Source of the DNA: Hydrangea macrophylla
Lineage: Eukaryota > Streptophyta > Magnoliopsida > Cornales > Hydrangeaceae
Length of the DNA stretch: 64,000 nt
Reading direction: 5' to 3'
Assembly (NCBI GenBank): GCA_033977485.1
Contig: CM066988.1
Coordinates: forward strand, 75,259,169-75,323,168
Shown piece after piece: positions 47,152 to 58,260 of the stretch. The number at the start of each line of letters is the position of its first letter. The first letter of the stretch is position 1. Below the pieces are notes generated by a model, which made no database searches, was not told where the DNA came from, and worked only from the letters and a program-made list of their open reading frames with translations. The translations under genes were made by a program, and so were the position numbers.

Positions 47152-49562
47152 TGTAACACCCGCTCCCGTGATTAATTGTTAATCATGATTTAGGCATGCA
47201 TTAGCATAATTAATTGGTGTTTATTAACACATGTTTAAGTGAGTTTTAACTCACTAGTTGATTTTGAGTGTCCAAATTGGGAACCCAATGTTGGCCAACG
47301 TGGCAGTTCCAAATTGGGACATGAGTTGATAAAGTTCCATTATGATGGGACAAAGTTGTGGAATCACCCTTATGTGCTTAAATGTTTATTAAGGCATATG
47401 TGAAATATTTATATGTTGTTTATAATTTATTGTTTATTGTTAGAGACCATTTATGTGGTTATTTGAGATACCTTGGTGAGGACAAAATGAACACGTTATA
47501 TAATTAGTAGGCTAATTAGCAACTTCATAAAATTATGTGGGACCACTTACGGGACCCACGCGAGACATAGACAAATACCCACTTAAGTTTCGAGGATTAA
47601 ATAGTTAGTTATAAAACTAGTCAGGGGTATAAATGAAATAATCAAAAGTTGAGTGGGTTTCATAATAAAATTGGAAACCATATACATGAGTTATAGAGGT
47701 GGAGAGATCATATCTCTTCTTCTTCATTTTTGAGTCGGTGAGAGAGAGAAAGGAGATGGGGGTTTGCCGGAGCTTCTCGACGTCAATCGATGCGCCGTTC
47801 GACACCCAATTTCAATTCCGAGACCGGATTTAGACTCGTAGAGGTAAGTTCTACATTTTGGTACTGATTTTATTGAGTATAATCATCGTATTTCTCGTGA
47901 CCCAATTCGGAGCGGTAATTTGTAGTTTGCCGAATTCATGTAGGATTTGAAACCGGAGTAGATTTGAGCTTTAATTTCACAACTAGGAACGAATTGCAAA
48001 GAGGTGAGTGATTTCAATCTTGTTTTGGGATGAGATTCATGTTTATGTTGTTTGGGTGTTAATAACTTGTCTATTTAGCTTAATCACTCATGTGTAGCTA
48101 TGATTTTGTGAAAAGCATGGTGATATGTTTATGTGAGCATGTTTAGTTGTCTATGTGGGTCAAAGGAAAGCTTGTATGAATCCGCCATGAGATTGTTCTG
48201 TGGTGACGACCACTTGTTGCCGACAACGGTATTAGACCGCACGTGTGTGGCGTGGGTCATTGGCTTGTGTCGTGGACTATTGGGGGAGTCGCGGACTTGC
48301 GGGTAGTGGTGGAAGAAATACTTGCTTATCCGGAGATCATTATATTTGTTGAGTTGAATATAAGCATTGATATGTCATCCGTGTGCTTGATTAATATCTC
48401 TCACTAAGCATATAGCTTATATATTGTAGTGGTTATTGAATAACCATTGTAGGTGAGCACGACGGCGAGAATCCGGGGAGATGAGCTTGGGGTTCATGGA
48501 GTCGAGGAAGCTTGTAAATGTTGTAGTTTCATGTATATAGTTTTTTTTGAGCTAAACTTATAGTTTTGGTGCAAAACTTGTGATTTGTAATAGTTAACTT
48601 GAGTTTATGTTAAAACTTGGAGAGATATGTTAGTTTTGGTTTAATCGCTCCAAGACTTGTGTAAATATGGTAATTGAAGTTTAGAATGTTGTTGGTATCT
48701 TCCATGCTTTGATAATGTAGTTTGGAATATGTTTGAGTGGAAGTTGTTTTAAGAAAACTTGTTTTGGTTGATCATGAGAAATTTGGGAGTATATGAAAGA
48801 GATTTAGGGGAGTACTTGGGAGAGAATTGGGAGAGAATGCATTGTACATCTTGTTCATGGTTTTAAATCATGTTGGTAACTTTCAAACTCTTGTTTTTGT
48901 GATTTGGATATGTTAGTTGTGAGTTTGGATCAAAACTCATATGTTTTGTTTGTTTTTGTGAGAATTGGAGGTGTTTGAGTATTGTAGTATTGGTGGATCT
49001 TGTTTAATGTTTTAAAACCATGTTAACATATCTTGGAAATGGTTTGGAATGATTTGAGATTGGTTTTGAAATGATTTTACAAAGTTTCAAGAAGTTTGAA
49101 TATGTTTTGGGAAGGTTTGGAATCTGCAGAACATAAATTTTTGCTGTCAAATTGAGTGCTGTAGAATCCGGATCGATCCGGGTCTTGAGCGGATCGATCC
49201 GGAACTTCTGGAGGGCCAAAAGTGAGGTTCTGCAAAAACCGGATCGATCCGGTTTTGGGGCGGATCGATCCGCAGGTCATTTTGCTGCACTGTTGACTTT
49301 TACGGAAACGGACATAACTCTCTCTAGAAAACTCGGATTTGCGCACCATTTTTTGCGTTGGAACCGGGACTCAAAAGCCTATCTTTTGGTATAAAATTTT
49401 CTATACCTTATTAATTACCATTTTGCCCTTGGGCTTAATTTGTCTAACATAATGGTGTAAACGTGCTTGTTTTCCCTCCTTTTCATTTGTAAATTGTTGT
49501 TTGAAGGCCTTGGTGGCGTGCCACGTGTCTTGGGTTCACATGTGTGGATCCGGGGCGTGACA
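47152..49562 (+). repeat. 3' LTR of element D
   Basis: 2411 bp from TGTAACACCC to GGGGCGTGACA. The sequence immediately after it is the middle of an Athila-like accessory ORF (element E), so D appears to have inserted there. Palindromes at 49168-49272 lie near its 3' end, upstream of a TATAAAA at about 49390. Confidence 0.82.
49168..49272. promoter_or_regulatory. Four GGATCGATCC-core palindromes in LTR D
   Basis: Perfect palindromes are CCGGATCGATCCGG (49168-49181), CGGATCGATCCG (49190-49201), a 22-bp palindrome with the same core at 49235-49256, and CGGATCGATCCG (49261-49272). Centres are 21 bp apart within each pair, and the pairs are 71 bp apart. Confidence 0.88.
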
Positions 49563-50690
49563 TGCCTCCAGCAGAGTCGTCATCTGATCTACCTTGCCCT
49601 CAAGTCTAATCTGGGCCTCTCTCTCCTCCAATAGTAACTCATGAATAGTCGGGAGAGGCGCAGAAGAAGACTCTCCCTGGGTACGAGCCTGAGATCTATG
49701 TCTCAGCTCAAATCTCGCAACCTCCTCAATAGGGTCCATCTCCTCCTCATACTCATGCTCCTCATCCTCTGTAGGCGTCCCAGAAGCAGCACCCTCCGTA
49801 TCAGTGCCTCCTCCTCTTATCCTCTTCTCACCAACCTTAGCCTTGCCTTTGCCTGGCCTCTTTCTCTTTTGCGCATGAGACCGGTGAGAAGCTGTCTTGC
49901 CAAAACGACTGCGAGACTGGCCAGTCGTATCACCTGCCAACGGAAGGAGACCTGCCTACTCAATAACCCGGTGAATGGCCCAAGCACCCTTCAAGTGCTT
50001 CTTGGCCTGAACGTATTGTGTAGGGTGCCTCATGAAATCAATGTAAGGGCGAGGCAAACAGACCATCTGCCATGTCCCGATCGCATATAACACACGTGCG
50101 TACCATGCTGCAATCTTCTCCCGATAAGATGTTACTAAGAGGCAATTGCTGAGGGCGAGGTGCAGCATATGATAATTATCTGTGAGGTAGAAGTCAGGAA
50201 TAAGGGCCTCGCCATCCCAACCAGGAAGAGCACCCCCAGTGATCTCTCTGAAAATAATAGTCGGTGAGAACAGCGATGTGCCAGCACGGTGTGGACAAAC
50301 ACAGTCAGGTACCTCGGGTACCCCTAAAGAAGCAGAGACAATGGCCGAACTAAAAATGATCTCCCGACCTCAGAAAAATGGTCGTAATGTGAATGGAGCA
50401 GTCGGGTCCCTGATCATCATCGCACATGCCTCCCAAATCCAGGATAGATTAATGTGCTTTGGCTGGGAGAGGAGCGTGTACCACTGTGGCATGGCGCGTA
50501 TCCGTGTAAGATACCAAGGAGTGGAAAGCCATGTTGTCTCGAGGGGTCGCTCGAACATAACCTTTCGCGACTGGAAGTATCTAGTGAACCATACCCGGTC
50601 TTCTTCATTTCTAAACCCGTGATCGGGTATAGGGTCGGGTATGGTTAGGTCAAGAGGCTTGAACCTGTTATACCCTATGATAGGGTTCAT
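49563..50690 (-). pseudogene. Athila-region accessory protein, plant-transposon type, broken
   Basis: From ATG 50690 (MNPIIGYNRFK) the frame reads DPIPDHGFRNEEDRVWFTRY, PLETTWLSTPWYLTRI and LTVRP-like text. A frameshift near 50365 leads to GREIIFSSAIVSASLGVPEV and AWYARVLYAIGTWQMVCLP. A stop near 49956 precedes a basic segment (SHAQKRKRPGKGKAKVG), an acidic stretch and a coiled-coil-like end (LLLEEREAQIRLEGKVDQMT). This resembles the putative plant transposon protein family found with Athila-type elements; I recall this from family knowledge and could not search. It is cut at 49563 by LTR D. Function unknown; the basic/coiled-coil end could suit nucleic-acid binding. Confidence 0.55.
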
Positions 50691-50698
50691 TGTAAAGC

Positions 50699-51096
50699 CT
50701 GAAACAAAAGAAACAAATCGAGAAATCATTAAAAATAGGAAAACCAAAGAAAGAAAAAGAAACTGCTGCACTTCGATTGATTGAAGGATGTTCGATCAAT
50801 TGAGAAAATCGCCGATTCGATCGCTCGAGCCATGTTCGATCGATTGATAAAATCGCCGATTCGATTGCTTGAGCCATGTTCGATCGATCGAGAAAAGGGC
50901 TGGGTTCAACTGCTCGAGACCAGTTTGATCGATAGAACACAGCGAAGTGGCAGCAACAAATAACGATAACGGGAAAGCCCGCAAACACAAAAAATTTAAG
51001 AAAAAGAACAACAAAAGGAGAATAATACCACGAGGGGACACCCCAAATACCATCTTAGGTAAAAGAAAATCACGGGGGATGAAACCGAGACCTCAC
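50699..51096 (-). other. Predicted intron ahead of the accessory ORF
   Basis: On the minus strand a donor GAG|GTGAGG at 51097/51096 and an acceptor TTTGTTTCAG ending at 50699 bound about 398 bp, with a T-rich tract before the acceptor. The accessory ATG (50690) lies 9 bp after the acceptor. The intron contains a palindrome array. Prediction only. Confidence 0.45.
50772..50936. promoter_or_regulatory. TTCGATCGATCGAA-type array, 44-bp period
   Basis: Words of the type TTCGATYRATYGAR start at 50772, 50791, 50816, 50835, 50860, 50879, 50904 and about 50923. They form four pairs, each with 19-bp pitch, repeating exactly every 44 bp. Several are perfect palindromes or one base off. It lies inside the predicted intron of element E. 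Confidence 0.85.
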
Positions 51097-51279
51097 CTCA
51101 AGATATGCTCGACAAAGGGGATGAGGAGGTTGAAGATGATGCACTGAGGGTTCCGGTTCTCTTCAGGCGATGTGGTTGTGCCTTGGGGTCCTAAAACCGT
51201 GAGCTTATCCTCTGTCTCCGATCGCTCGAACTTAAGAGAGAGAGAGTGAGAAACTGAGAAAGTGTATTGACGACGCTTC

Positions 51280-51404
51280 ATTTAAATACAGGTCTCGATC
51301 GATCGAGAAAGTTCGATCGATCGAACTTTCAATCAATGGAGGCCTGTTAAAGCGCTTGAGGTTCTGATATTGTCGATCGATCGAGCTGAGTTTGATCGAT
51401 CGAA
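51280..51404 (-). promoter_or_regulatory. Palindrome pairs upstream of TATA-like box in element E
   Basis: CTCGATCGATCGAG (51294) and TTCGATCGATCGAA (51312) form one pair, and a TCGATCGATCGA core (about 51373) with TTTGATCGATCGAA (51391) another; pitch is 18-19 bp. On the minus strand TATTTAAAT (51280-51288) follows directly, then a CT-rich leader. This looks like a promoter for the accessory ORF, or the U3 of an unrecognised LTR. Confidence 0.6.
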
Positions 51405-51733
51405 CCTGAAAATTTTTCAATACTAATGAATTAAAGAATTATACACCCCCAACTAACCCACATTTGTTTGGACAAACATGAAAGTGATAAAGACAGTTCA
51501 GTGCCAGGACATGTAAGCTAAAAAGTCATCATCAATATAGAGAATTGCAAATATTTTATAGATAGAACAATATATTAGCATCCATTTGCAACATTATGTC
51601 CCCCAAAATGGTATTTAAAACCTTATTGAGAAAGAATAACTAAAAGAAACTTAAAGTAATAAAACTTTGTCTAGGATTACACTTCAATTGATGAAAGAAA
51701 GATGAAATGACGTAATACAATTGAAGTGTAGCA

Positions 51734-52056
51734 CTACTCATCAAGCATGAAGATATCGTCTTCCACAATACCTGTCTCTGCCAAAGCTTCGAATGGGGGG
51801 TCCAAATTTGCTGATTCCCTTTTCCAGAATAGCCGAAAGGCATCCAAGGCATCATTGAGCAAGTCTGAACTATCCAAAGAATTGATTGCACGTGCAAGAG
51901 GTGATCCGGATGGAGAAAACGATAATGGTGTGTGAGTTCGCAACAGACTCTCCTCTTGCGACGGAGTACCCGGGGGCTTTATATATGGTCCAATCCCGTG
52001 GAACAGCTGATGTGGAAGGAACAATGGCAGTAACAAATGATTCATAGTGACATTCC
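51734..52056 (-). CDS. Unknown ORF in post-pol region of element E
   Basis: After a well-formed acceptor (TTTTGTCAG at about 52057) the frame reads NVTMNHLLLPLFLPHQLF, PGTPSQEESLLRTHTPL, SLDSSDLLNDALDAFRLFW and ends DDIFMLDE at 51734. No domain is recognised. An overlapping frame (to 51870) is also open, so which one is coding depends on the donor used. It lies between pol and the accessory ORF. It may be an exon of the env-like region found in Athila elements; that is inference. Confidence 0.35.
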
Positions 52057-52128
52057 TGACAAAAGAAAACAAAAAGGAAAACGACGAAATAAATTAAATA
52101 GAACAAAAGAAAGAACAAACAGGAAGAA

Positions 52129-52665
52129 TTAAACAAAGCAACATGAAAAGAAAGATAAAGGAATGTGACCCAGAATGAACCTCACTATTAGCATGATGAA
52201 CCCATGTGCACTAGCAGGTAGCGGGCAGTGAAGCCGGAACAACAAATAACTCAAGTGCACATAAATGTAAGGAACCACTTGGATGACAAGGAAATCGTCA
52301 ACATATGTGAATACAGTATTATGGCGTTCTGGCACCACATCCTGTAAGTCCTCTTCTTCCCATGGTTCCCACATTGAGTCATTTTCCCGCTGTTCCATCA
52401 GAGCGTCATTGACTTCCCAAATAGTATATCCCTCTGGTTCTTCCTCCTCTGCAGGGAGTTCCATGTGCTCAAAAGGATTGATCTGGAGGAGAGCAGGGTT
52501 GTATGGGTTGTATGGGATGTATTCGTGGGTTAAGTCAATGACGTCTTCTGCCCCTGGCCCTTGGTATGGAGATAAGTAGAACGCTATTTCATCAGCAGTC
52601 CACGGTGGATTATGATATTCTGAATCAACCCATGACCCAATTGAGTGAACATTGTCATCTCTCAT
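52129..52665 (-). CDS. Unknown 178-residue ORF directly after pol in element E
   Basis: Starts MRDDNVHSIGSWVDSEYHN, then an acidic middle (ELPAEEEEPEGYTIWE, MWEPWEEEDLQD) and a strongly hydrophobic C-terminal third (VVPYIYVHLSYLLFRL, GFIMLIVRFILGHIPLSFF) that could span a membrane. It lies just after a predicted 84-bp intron (52687-52770, donor CAA|GTACGT, acceptor CTTTTTTTAG) that follows the pol stop. A second donor, GTGAGG near 52187, lies inside its hydrophobic end, so part of that end may be intronic. The position corresponds to the env-like gene of Athila elements, but no homology is claimed. Confidence 0.45.
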   Translation of the reverse strand: MRDDNVHSIGSWVDSEYHNPPWTADEIAFYLSPYQGPGAEDVIDLTHEYIPYNPYNPALLQINPFEHMELPAEEEEPEGYTIWEVNDALMEQRENDSMWEPWEEEDLQDVVPERHNTVFTYVDDFLVIQVVPYIYVHLSYLLFRLHCPLPASAHGFIMLIVRFILGHIPLSFFSCCFV

Positions 52666-52779
52666 GTTGGACAGATCAAGGTCACACTAAAAAAGAAATA
52701 GATAAGCAAAAGAATAAAACAAAACGAGAAGTAGTAAAAGAAAAAGTACAACAACATTGTAAAAACGTACTTGAGTGTT

Positions 52780-55693
52780 CTAGGTTGAGGCATAGTCGGG
52801 CTCATCCAGTTGGATGTGCTCGACCTCTGGTTGGAAATCCTCTAAGAACAGTTTTACCCTTTGGCCATTGACCTTGAAACTCTCGTCATTCTTAGGATTG
52901 AATAACTCGACGGCCCCATGTGGAAAAACAGATTTGATTATGAAGGGTCCTATCCACCGAGATCGGAGTTTACCTGGGAAGAGATGAAGGCGCGAATCGT
53001 ATAGTAAAACTTTCTGTCCAGGCTCGAAAGATTTTTGAAAAATCGTTCTATCGTGGCGAGCCTTCAACCTTTCCTTATGAAGTTTAGCATTGTCATATGC
53101 ATCTCGACGGATTTCTTCCAGTTCCGCCAACTGGAGTTTTTGGAGATTACCTCCCTCTTTAATGTCGAAGTTTAATGGGCGTGTTGCCCAATATGCTTTG
53201 TACTCGATTTCGACCGGAAGGTGACATGCCTTGCTATACACTAACCTATATGGGGACATTCCCAGGTGTATCTTATAGGCAGTACGGTATGCCCAAAGAG
53301 CATCAGCCAGTTTATAAGCCCAGTCTTTTTGTTGAAACTAACCGTCTTTTCTAATATATGCTTGATTTCATGGTTAGCCAACTCTGCCTGCCCATTCGTT
53401 TGTGGGTGGTAGGCTAGAGCGATCTTGGGATTCACCCCGTATTTCTTGAGTAGTGATTCCAAAGGCCTATTGCAAAAGTGTTTACCTTGGTCACTTATTA
53501 GGGCTTTTGGGGTTCTGAAACGTGATAGGATGTTTTCCTTAAGGAAGGACATTACTGTTTTATGGTCACTGCGTCTCGTCAGTTTCGCTTCTACCCATTT
53601 TGATATATATATATATACCACAGCAAGGAGTATATATTCACAGTTATTAGATTTAGGAAATGAGCCCATAAAGTCTATGCCCCGACAATCGAATATTTCA
53701 ATTGTCATGATGGGAGTTAAGGGCATCGAATTCCTTTTCAAAATTGTACCAAGCTTTTGACATCGTTGGCACGATTTACAAAAAGCATAGGCATCTTTGA
53801 ACATGGTGGGCCAATAGAAGCCGTTGTGCAATACTTTGTGTGCAGTCTTTTGGGAGGCAAAATGGCCACCGCAGGCTTCAGAATGACAGGAGGCCAAAAT
53901 TACAGTTATGTCCTCATTCGGGACGCAACGCCTGATGACCTGATCAGCACAATACTTAAATAAGTAAGGGTCATCGAAAAAGAAATGGCGTGCGAACGAA
54001 AGAAACCTTTTCTTGTCCTGATTTGACCAATGACTTGGAGTCTCTCCTGTAACAAGGTAATTTATTATATCTGGGTACCAAGGCAAACTGGAGACAGCCA
54101 TCAGTTGCTTGTCTGGGAAGTAATCTTTTATTAGTACGGGCTCAGTGTTGTCAGTAAATGTCAACCGAGATAAATGATCGGCGACCACATTTTCTACTCC
54201 TTTTTTATCCTTGATAGTGATATCAAATTCCTGGAGTAGGAGTATCCAGCGGATAAGCCTCTGTTTCGCGTCCTTTTTAGATAGCAGGTACTTGAGGGCC
54301 GAGTGGTCTATAAAACAGACTATTGGGGACCCTATTAGATAAGACCTAAATTTGTCTAGAGTGAAGACTATTGCCAGTAGCTCTTTCTCGGTAGTCATAT
54401 AATTCATTTGAGTTTCGGTAAGTGTTCGGCTGGAATAGTAGATTACATAAGGCCTGTTATCCTTCTTCTGTCCTAGGACTGCACCAATGGCATAGTCACT
54501 AGCATCGCACATTAACTCAAACGACAAACTCCAATCGGGTGCCTGTATTATCGGTGCGGAGGTAAGGTGTTCTTTTAGTGCATCAAAAGATGTTTGACAG
54601 TTTTCCGACCATTTGAATGGCATGTCTTTAGCCAACAGTTGACACAGTGGTCGGGAGATTGCACTAAAATTTTTGATAATGCGACGATAGAATCCAGCAT
54701 ATCCTAGAAAAGATCGGATGTCTCGGACTGTACGAGGGACAGGTAGATTTGAAATTATATCGATTTTTGCTTTATCGACTTGGATACCCTTATCAGAAAT
54801 AATGTGGTTGAGGACAATTCCCTTGGTCACCATGAAGTGACACTTTTCCTAGTTTAGTACTAAGTGTTTATCCTCGCATCTCGCTAACACATTTTCAAGG
54901 TTTTCTAGGCAGTTATCAAAACTATGGCCAAACATTGAGAAGTCGTCCATAAAGACCTCGAGTGTCTGTGTGTCCATATCACTGAATATGCTTAACATGC
55001 ACCGTTGAAAGGTGGCAGGTGCATTGCATAAACCGAAGGGCATACGACGGTAGGCGAATGTACCGAATGGACAAGTGAATGTCGTCTTCTCCTGGTCTTC
55101 AGGAGCTATTTCAATTTGGTTATAGCCACTATATCCGTCCAAGAAGCAATAAAATTTATGACCCGCCACTCTTTCTAGCATTTGATCTATGAATGGCAAT
55201 GGAAAGTGGTCTTTTCGGGTCACAGTATTTAACTTTCGGTAATCAATACACATCCGCCATCCAGTGGGGATGCGTGTTGGTACTAACTCGCCGTCTTTGT
55301 TTAGGATAACTGTTATACCAGCCTTTTTGGGCACCACCTGGGTTGGACTAACCCAAGAGCTGTCAGAGATAGGATATATAATCCCAATGTCAAGAAGTTT
55401 TAGGACTTCCTTTTTCACAACTTCTTGCATATTGGGATTCAGATGCCTCTGCATTTGTCGTGAAGGCTTGGCGTCTTCCTCCAGATATATCTTATGGGTA
55501 CAAATAGATGGGCTGATGCCTTTTAGGTCGGTAATAGTCCATCCCAATGCTCCCTTGTGCTGTTTGAGTATTTGAATTAACTTATCCTCTTGTTCAGAAT
55601 TTAACGTGGCTGAGATTATAACAGGATAAGTCTTTTCAGTCCCCAAAAAAGCGTATTTGAGCTCTTTTGGAAGCTCCTTTAATTCTAGATCGG
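52780..55693 (-). pseudogene. Athila-like pol: RT, RNase H, integrase, broken
   Basis: It enters at the LTR F junction with LELKELPKELKYAFLG. Reverse transcriptase has SSWVSPTQVVPKK, the CIDYRKLN block and FMDDFSMFG (YxDD motif, about 54930). RNase H begins CDASDYAIGAVLGQ (about 54510). Integrase has a zinc finger with HFASQKTAHKVLHNGFYW and CKSCQRCQ (about 53750-53860), then GIDFMG, ISDQGKHF and YHPQTNGQAELANHE for the D, D, E residues. A TAG replaces a tryptophan codon near 54849 (NWEKCHF in relatives), and a frameshift lies near 53250-53340. An (AT)n run at about 53601-53617 has changed an otherwise conserved AVDYVSKW into AVVYIYISKW. The frame ends DYAST at 52780. Confidence 0.87.
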
Positions 55694-56387
55694 TGTAGAC
55701 ACCCCATTTTGTCGGCTATCAGATTTAGGAGACCCATAGCTTGGTGATTCACAATGATCGTAAAAAAGACTCAAAAGGATTCTCGGAAGTCAGTTCTATC
55801 TCTCAGAATGCTCAAAATGACCAAAATGCCCAAAAACTCCCAGATTTGGTCCCAAAGTTCTGAAAACATGCTATGTCATAAGAAAAGCAATAAAGTGAGT
55901 TTTTGAGAGAAATCGGGTGAAATTGTCAGCTCCCAGAGACCCCCGGAAGTCCCGGAAGCTCCCGGAAAGTCCTCGTTGACCGGTTTGACCAAGGTTTGAC
56001 TAGGTTTGACCAAGGTTTGACCAGGTTTGACCAAGTTTGACCGAAATTGTCCGAATTCACCAGAATCATTTTAAAGCATGAAAAAAAGTGTTAAAACAAG
56101 TTCCAAAAGAAAATCGAGCGAAAACATCAGCTCCCGAGAACTCCCGGAGGTTTCCAGAACTTCCCGGGAAATCCCAAGTTTGACCAGTTTGACCAAAATT
56201 TGACTTTAGAACCAGGGCACCGAAACAATTTTCAAATAATTTTCATGGATACTAGAGGTCAATAGCTTTTCAACGGTATATCGCACATAATTTCTGGATT
56301 TAAAACGAATTTATTATGAATTTCCAAAGGCGAAAAGACGATCAAATAGGCTTTTATCGCAAATACCGCAAAACTTTTCAAAGTGAC
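55694..56387 (+). repeat. 5' LTR of element F, part 1 (U3 start)
   Basis: From TGTAGACACCCCATTTTG to the GTGAC duplicate at 56383-56387. It holds repeated CCCGGAAGTCC/CTCCCGGA words, a W-box cluster, and a roughly 170-bp unit (around ACCGAAAC-TTTTCAACGGTATATC) that is echoed in part 2 just after 59630. Confidence 0.75.
55975..56206 (+). promoter_or_regulatory. W-box cluster in U3 of element F
   Basis: TTGACC or TTGACT occurs seven times between 55975 and 56042 at roughly 9-11-bp spacing, embedded in GGTTTGACCAAG-like units, and three more times at 56180-56204. TTGAC(C/T) is the binding site of plant WRKY factors, which respond to wounding and pathogens. Confidence 0.75.
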
Positions 56388-57959
56388 TGTGGATATCGCA
56401 GGGTTTTTCTTTCTTTTACCCACAGTTTTTTAAAATCAATTTCTAAAACATTTTTTTTTTCAAATTCAAAGAGTCGCCACTTAATTTTTAAAAGGAAAAT
56501 TAAGAAACCATTTTAAAGCAAACTGATCTTTTGCGAAACCAAAGATAAACTGGGTCCGGGGATTATGGAATGAAAGGGGAAGGAGCCCGGCGGACTAAAA
56601 CACCCCCTTTCATCCTATCTCACGATAGGCCTCTACTCAACATCCTTTTTAATCAAATTATTAATCTAAGCATGCCCTCAATTAATACATATATACATAT
56701 ACATCACACAAGCATGTTGGAAATGGTGTAAAATTTCTAATGACAAAATATCATTCATAAGCCATATAAGTCAAGTAGCAAGCGACATGATATGCAATAG
56801 AGAAATAGAAAACATACCCGGGATCCGGCCGCGAATATTAAACGTGCAATGCATACATGCAAAAATAAACCTAAGAAAGGTTTCTAACACATATATACAC
56901 ATAAGGCAAAACCTAAGCTAAGGTGTTGCACATGGGGTCGAAAAAATCAATAAAATAGATTAAACTAGAGAAGGGTTGAGAAATTGTACCTAAAAGCGCT
57001 ACAAAACAAAGGTTAGTACACATGCCTTAGACAAGATATAATATCAAAAGGGAATTAATCATAGGTCATGTTCAATTAAATTCAACCAAGTCCAACTTCA
57101 TCCAAGAACTAGTTCTAACTATAAGCATCAATGTACATGAATGAATGAATGATTATGAACAAGGATGAGACATGAATTTATTCACTAATTTGGATCCCTA
57201 AGCCTCTGGGTTTAATCTAAATTATCATTATTCAAAACATGGTTTGAGTCCCAAGACATTAAGAGACCATTTGAGTTGAAATAAATAAGATTAGACAACA
57301 ACAGTAGCAGTTTTTTTTGTGATTTACAGAGAGCAGACCCGACGTTCAAAAATGGAAATAAAATACTTTCAACGGTTGGATCTTACTGATTTTTGGATAT
57401 GTTATGCCTCTGTGAGTCTAGTTTCTAACCCAAAAAGAAAATCGAGGTTGCAACGGTTAGATCTCCGGGAATACTGAAAATACTAGACCTCACTCAGGAT
57501 TCTGCAACTCTCTGTCCAGAGATCTTGTATGATTTTCTAAAAATAGTAACAAAATGAGAAACACTTAGATCTTTTTAGGGTACCTTCCTAACACATTAAG
57601 GTACTTATAAAAAATTATTTGAGATCCCAAAAACTTTATTAGGGTTCTGATTTATTAATTTCAAAACAGACTTATTATTCTGAAAGTATTCTAGAACTCT
57701 GGACAGATTGTAATTAGCTCACAAAAACCGTGATCAAACCCTTCTAATCACAAGATCTTGCTAAAACAAAAATCACAATGGTAAAACAATGAGTTATGAA
57801 CATTTTCCCGTTGGTTTCATTCGATTCCAACGGTCGGATTTCAAACTAAAAATCCTTGATCAAAAACAGTTTATGAACCCACTGTTTCATTTTGCTAGTT
57901 CAAGTTTATTGATTGGCCTCAACTATTAGAACATGAAGTTGGGGCTCAAACCAAACTAC

Positions 57960-58260
57960 TTCTTCTACCATTTGATGGTCATTGAAGACTATGAGGCATA
58001 TTGCACTTATGGATCTTGATGAAGTATTGAAATGAACATCACAAAATCCTCAAATAAAGAACTCAAACCTATGGACCCAAGTTTGAATTCAACTTATCAC
58101 TCCTACCATTTGATGGTCATTGGAGTTAGAAACATACATGCTCATAGGTAGGTTTTAGATGAAGTATGAAAGACTTCTCAAAACCTAAGGGAAAGATTAG
58201 TCTAAGCCATGGGAGTAGACTTGAACTAACACATTTTCTCCTACCATTTGATGGTCATTG
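57960..58260. repeat. Dispersed 20-bp word in solo LTR
   Basis: CTACCATTTGATGGTCATTG occurs near 57967, 58103 and 58232, roughly 130 bp apart, each in a similar GGACTTGAA-like context. It is a degenerate tandem repeat with a unit of about 130 bp. Confidence 0.65.

Larger units (their letters stand above)
44775..49562 (+). mobile_element. Tekay-like element D, 3' half
   Basis: This plus-strand fragment starts inside reverse transcriptase and runs through RNase H, integrase and chromodomain to a polypurine tract and one LTR. Its left part was lost at the junction with element C. The LTR ends GGGGCGTGACA like A-C, but the pol sequence is clearly different from theirs, so it is another Tekay-like family. 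Confidence 0.82.
49563..55693 (-). mobile_element. Athila-like Ty3 element E, internal part
   Basis: On the minus strand it carries pol from just before reverse transcriptase through integrase, followed by several further ORFs and intron-like sequences. It is cut upstream by element F at 55693 and downstream by element D at 49563, so neither LTR is seen with certainty. The reverse-transcriptase and RNase H wording is that of the Athila lineage, whose members usually carry extra genes after pol. Confidence 0.75.

Noticed and set aside
47700..48500. Intron-like and gene-like text (AGGTAAGT-type words, GC-richer patches) in LTR D
   Set aside because: It lies fully inside a bounded LTR, has no extended reading frame and no recognisable protein.
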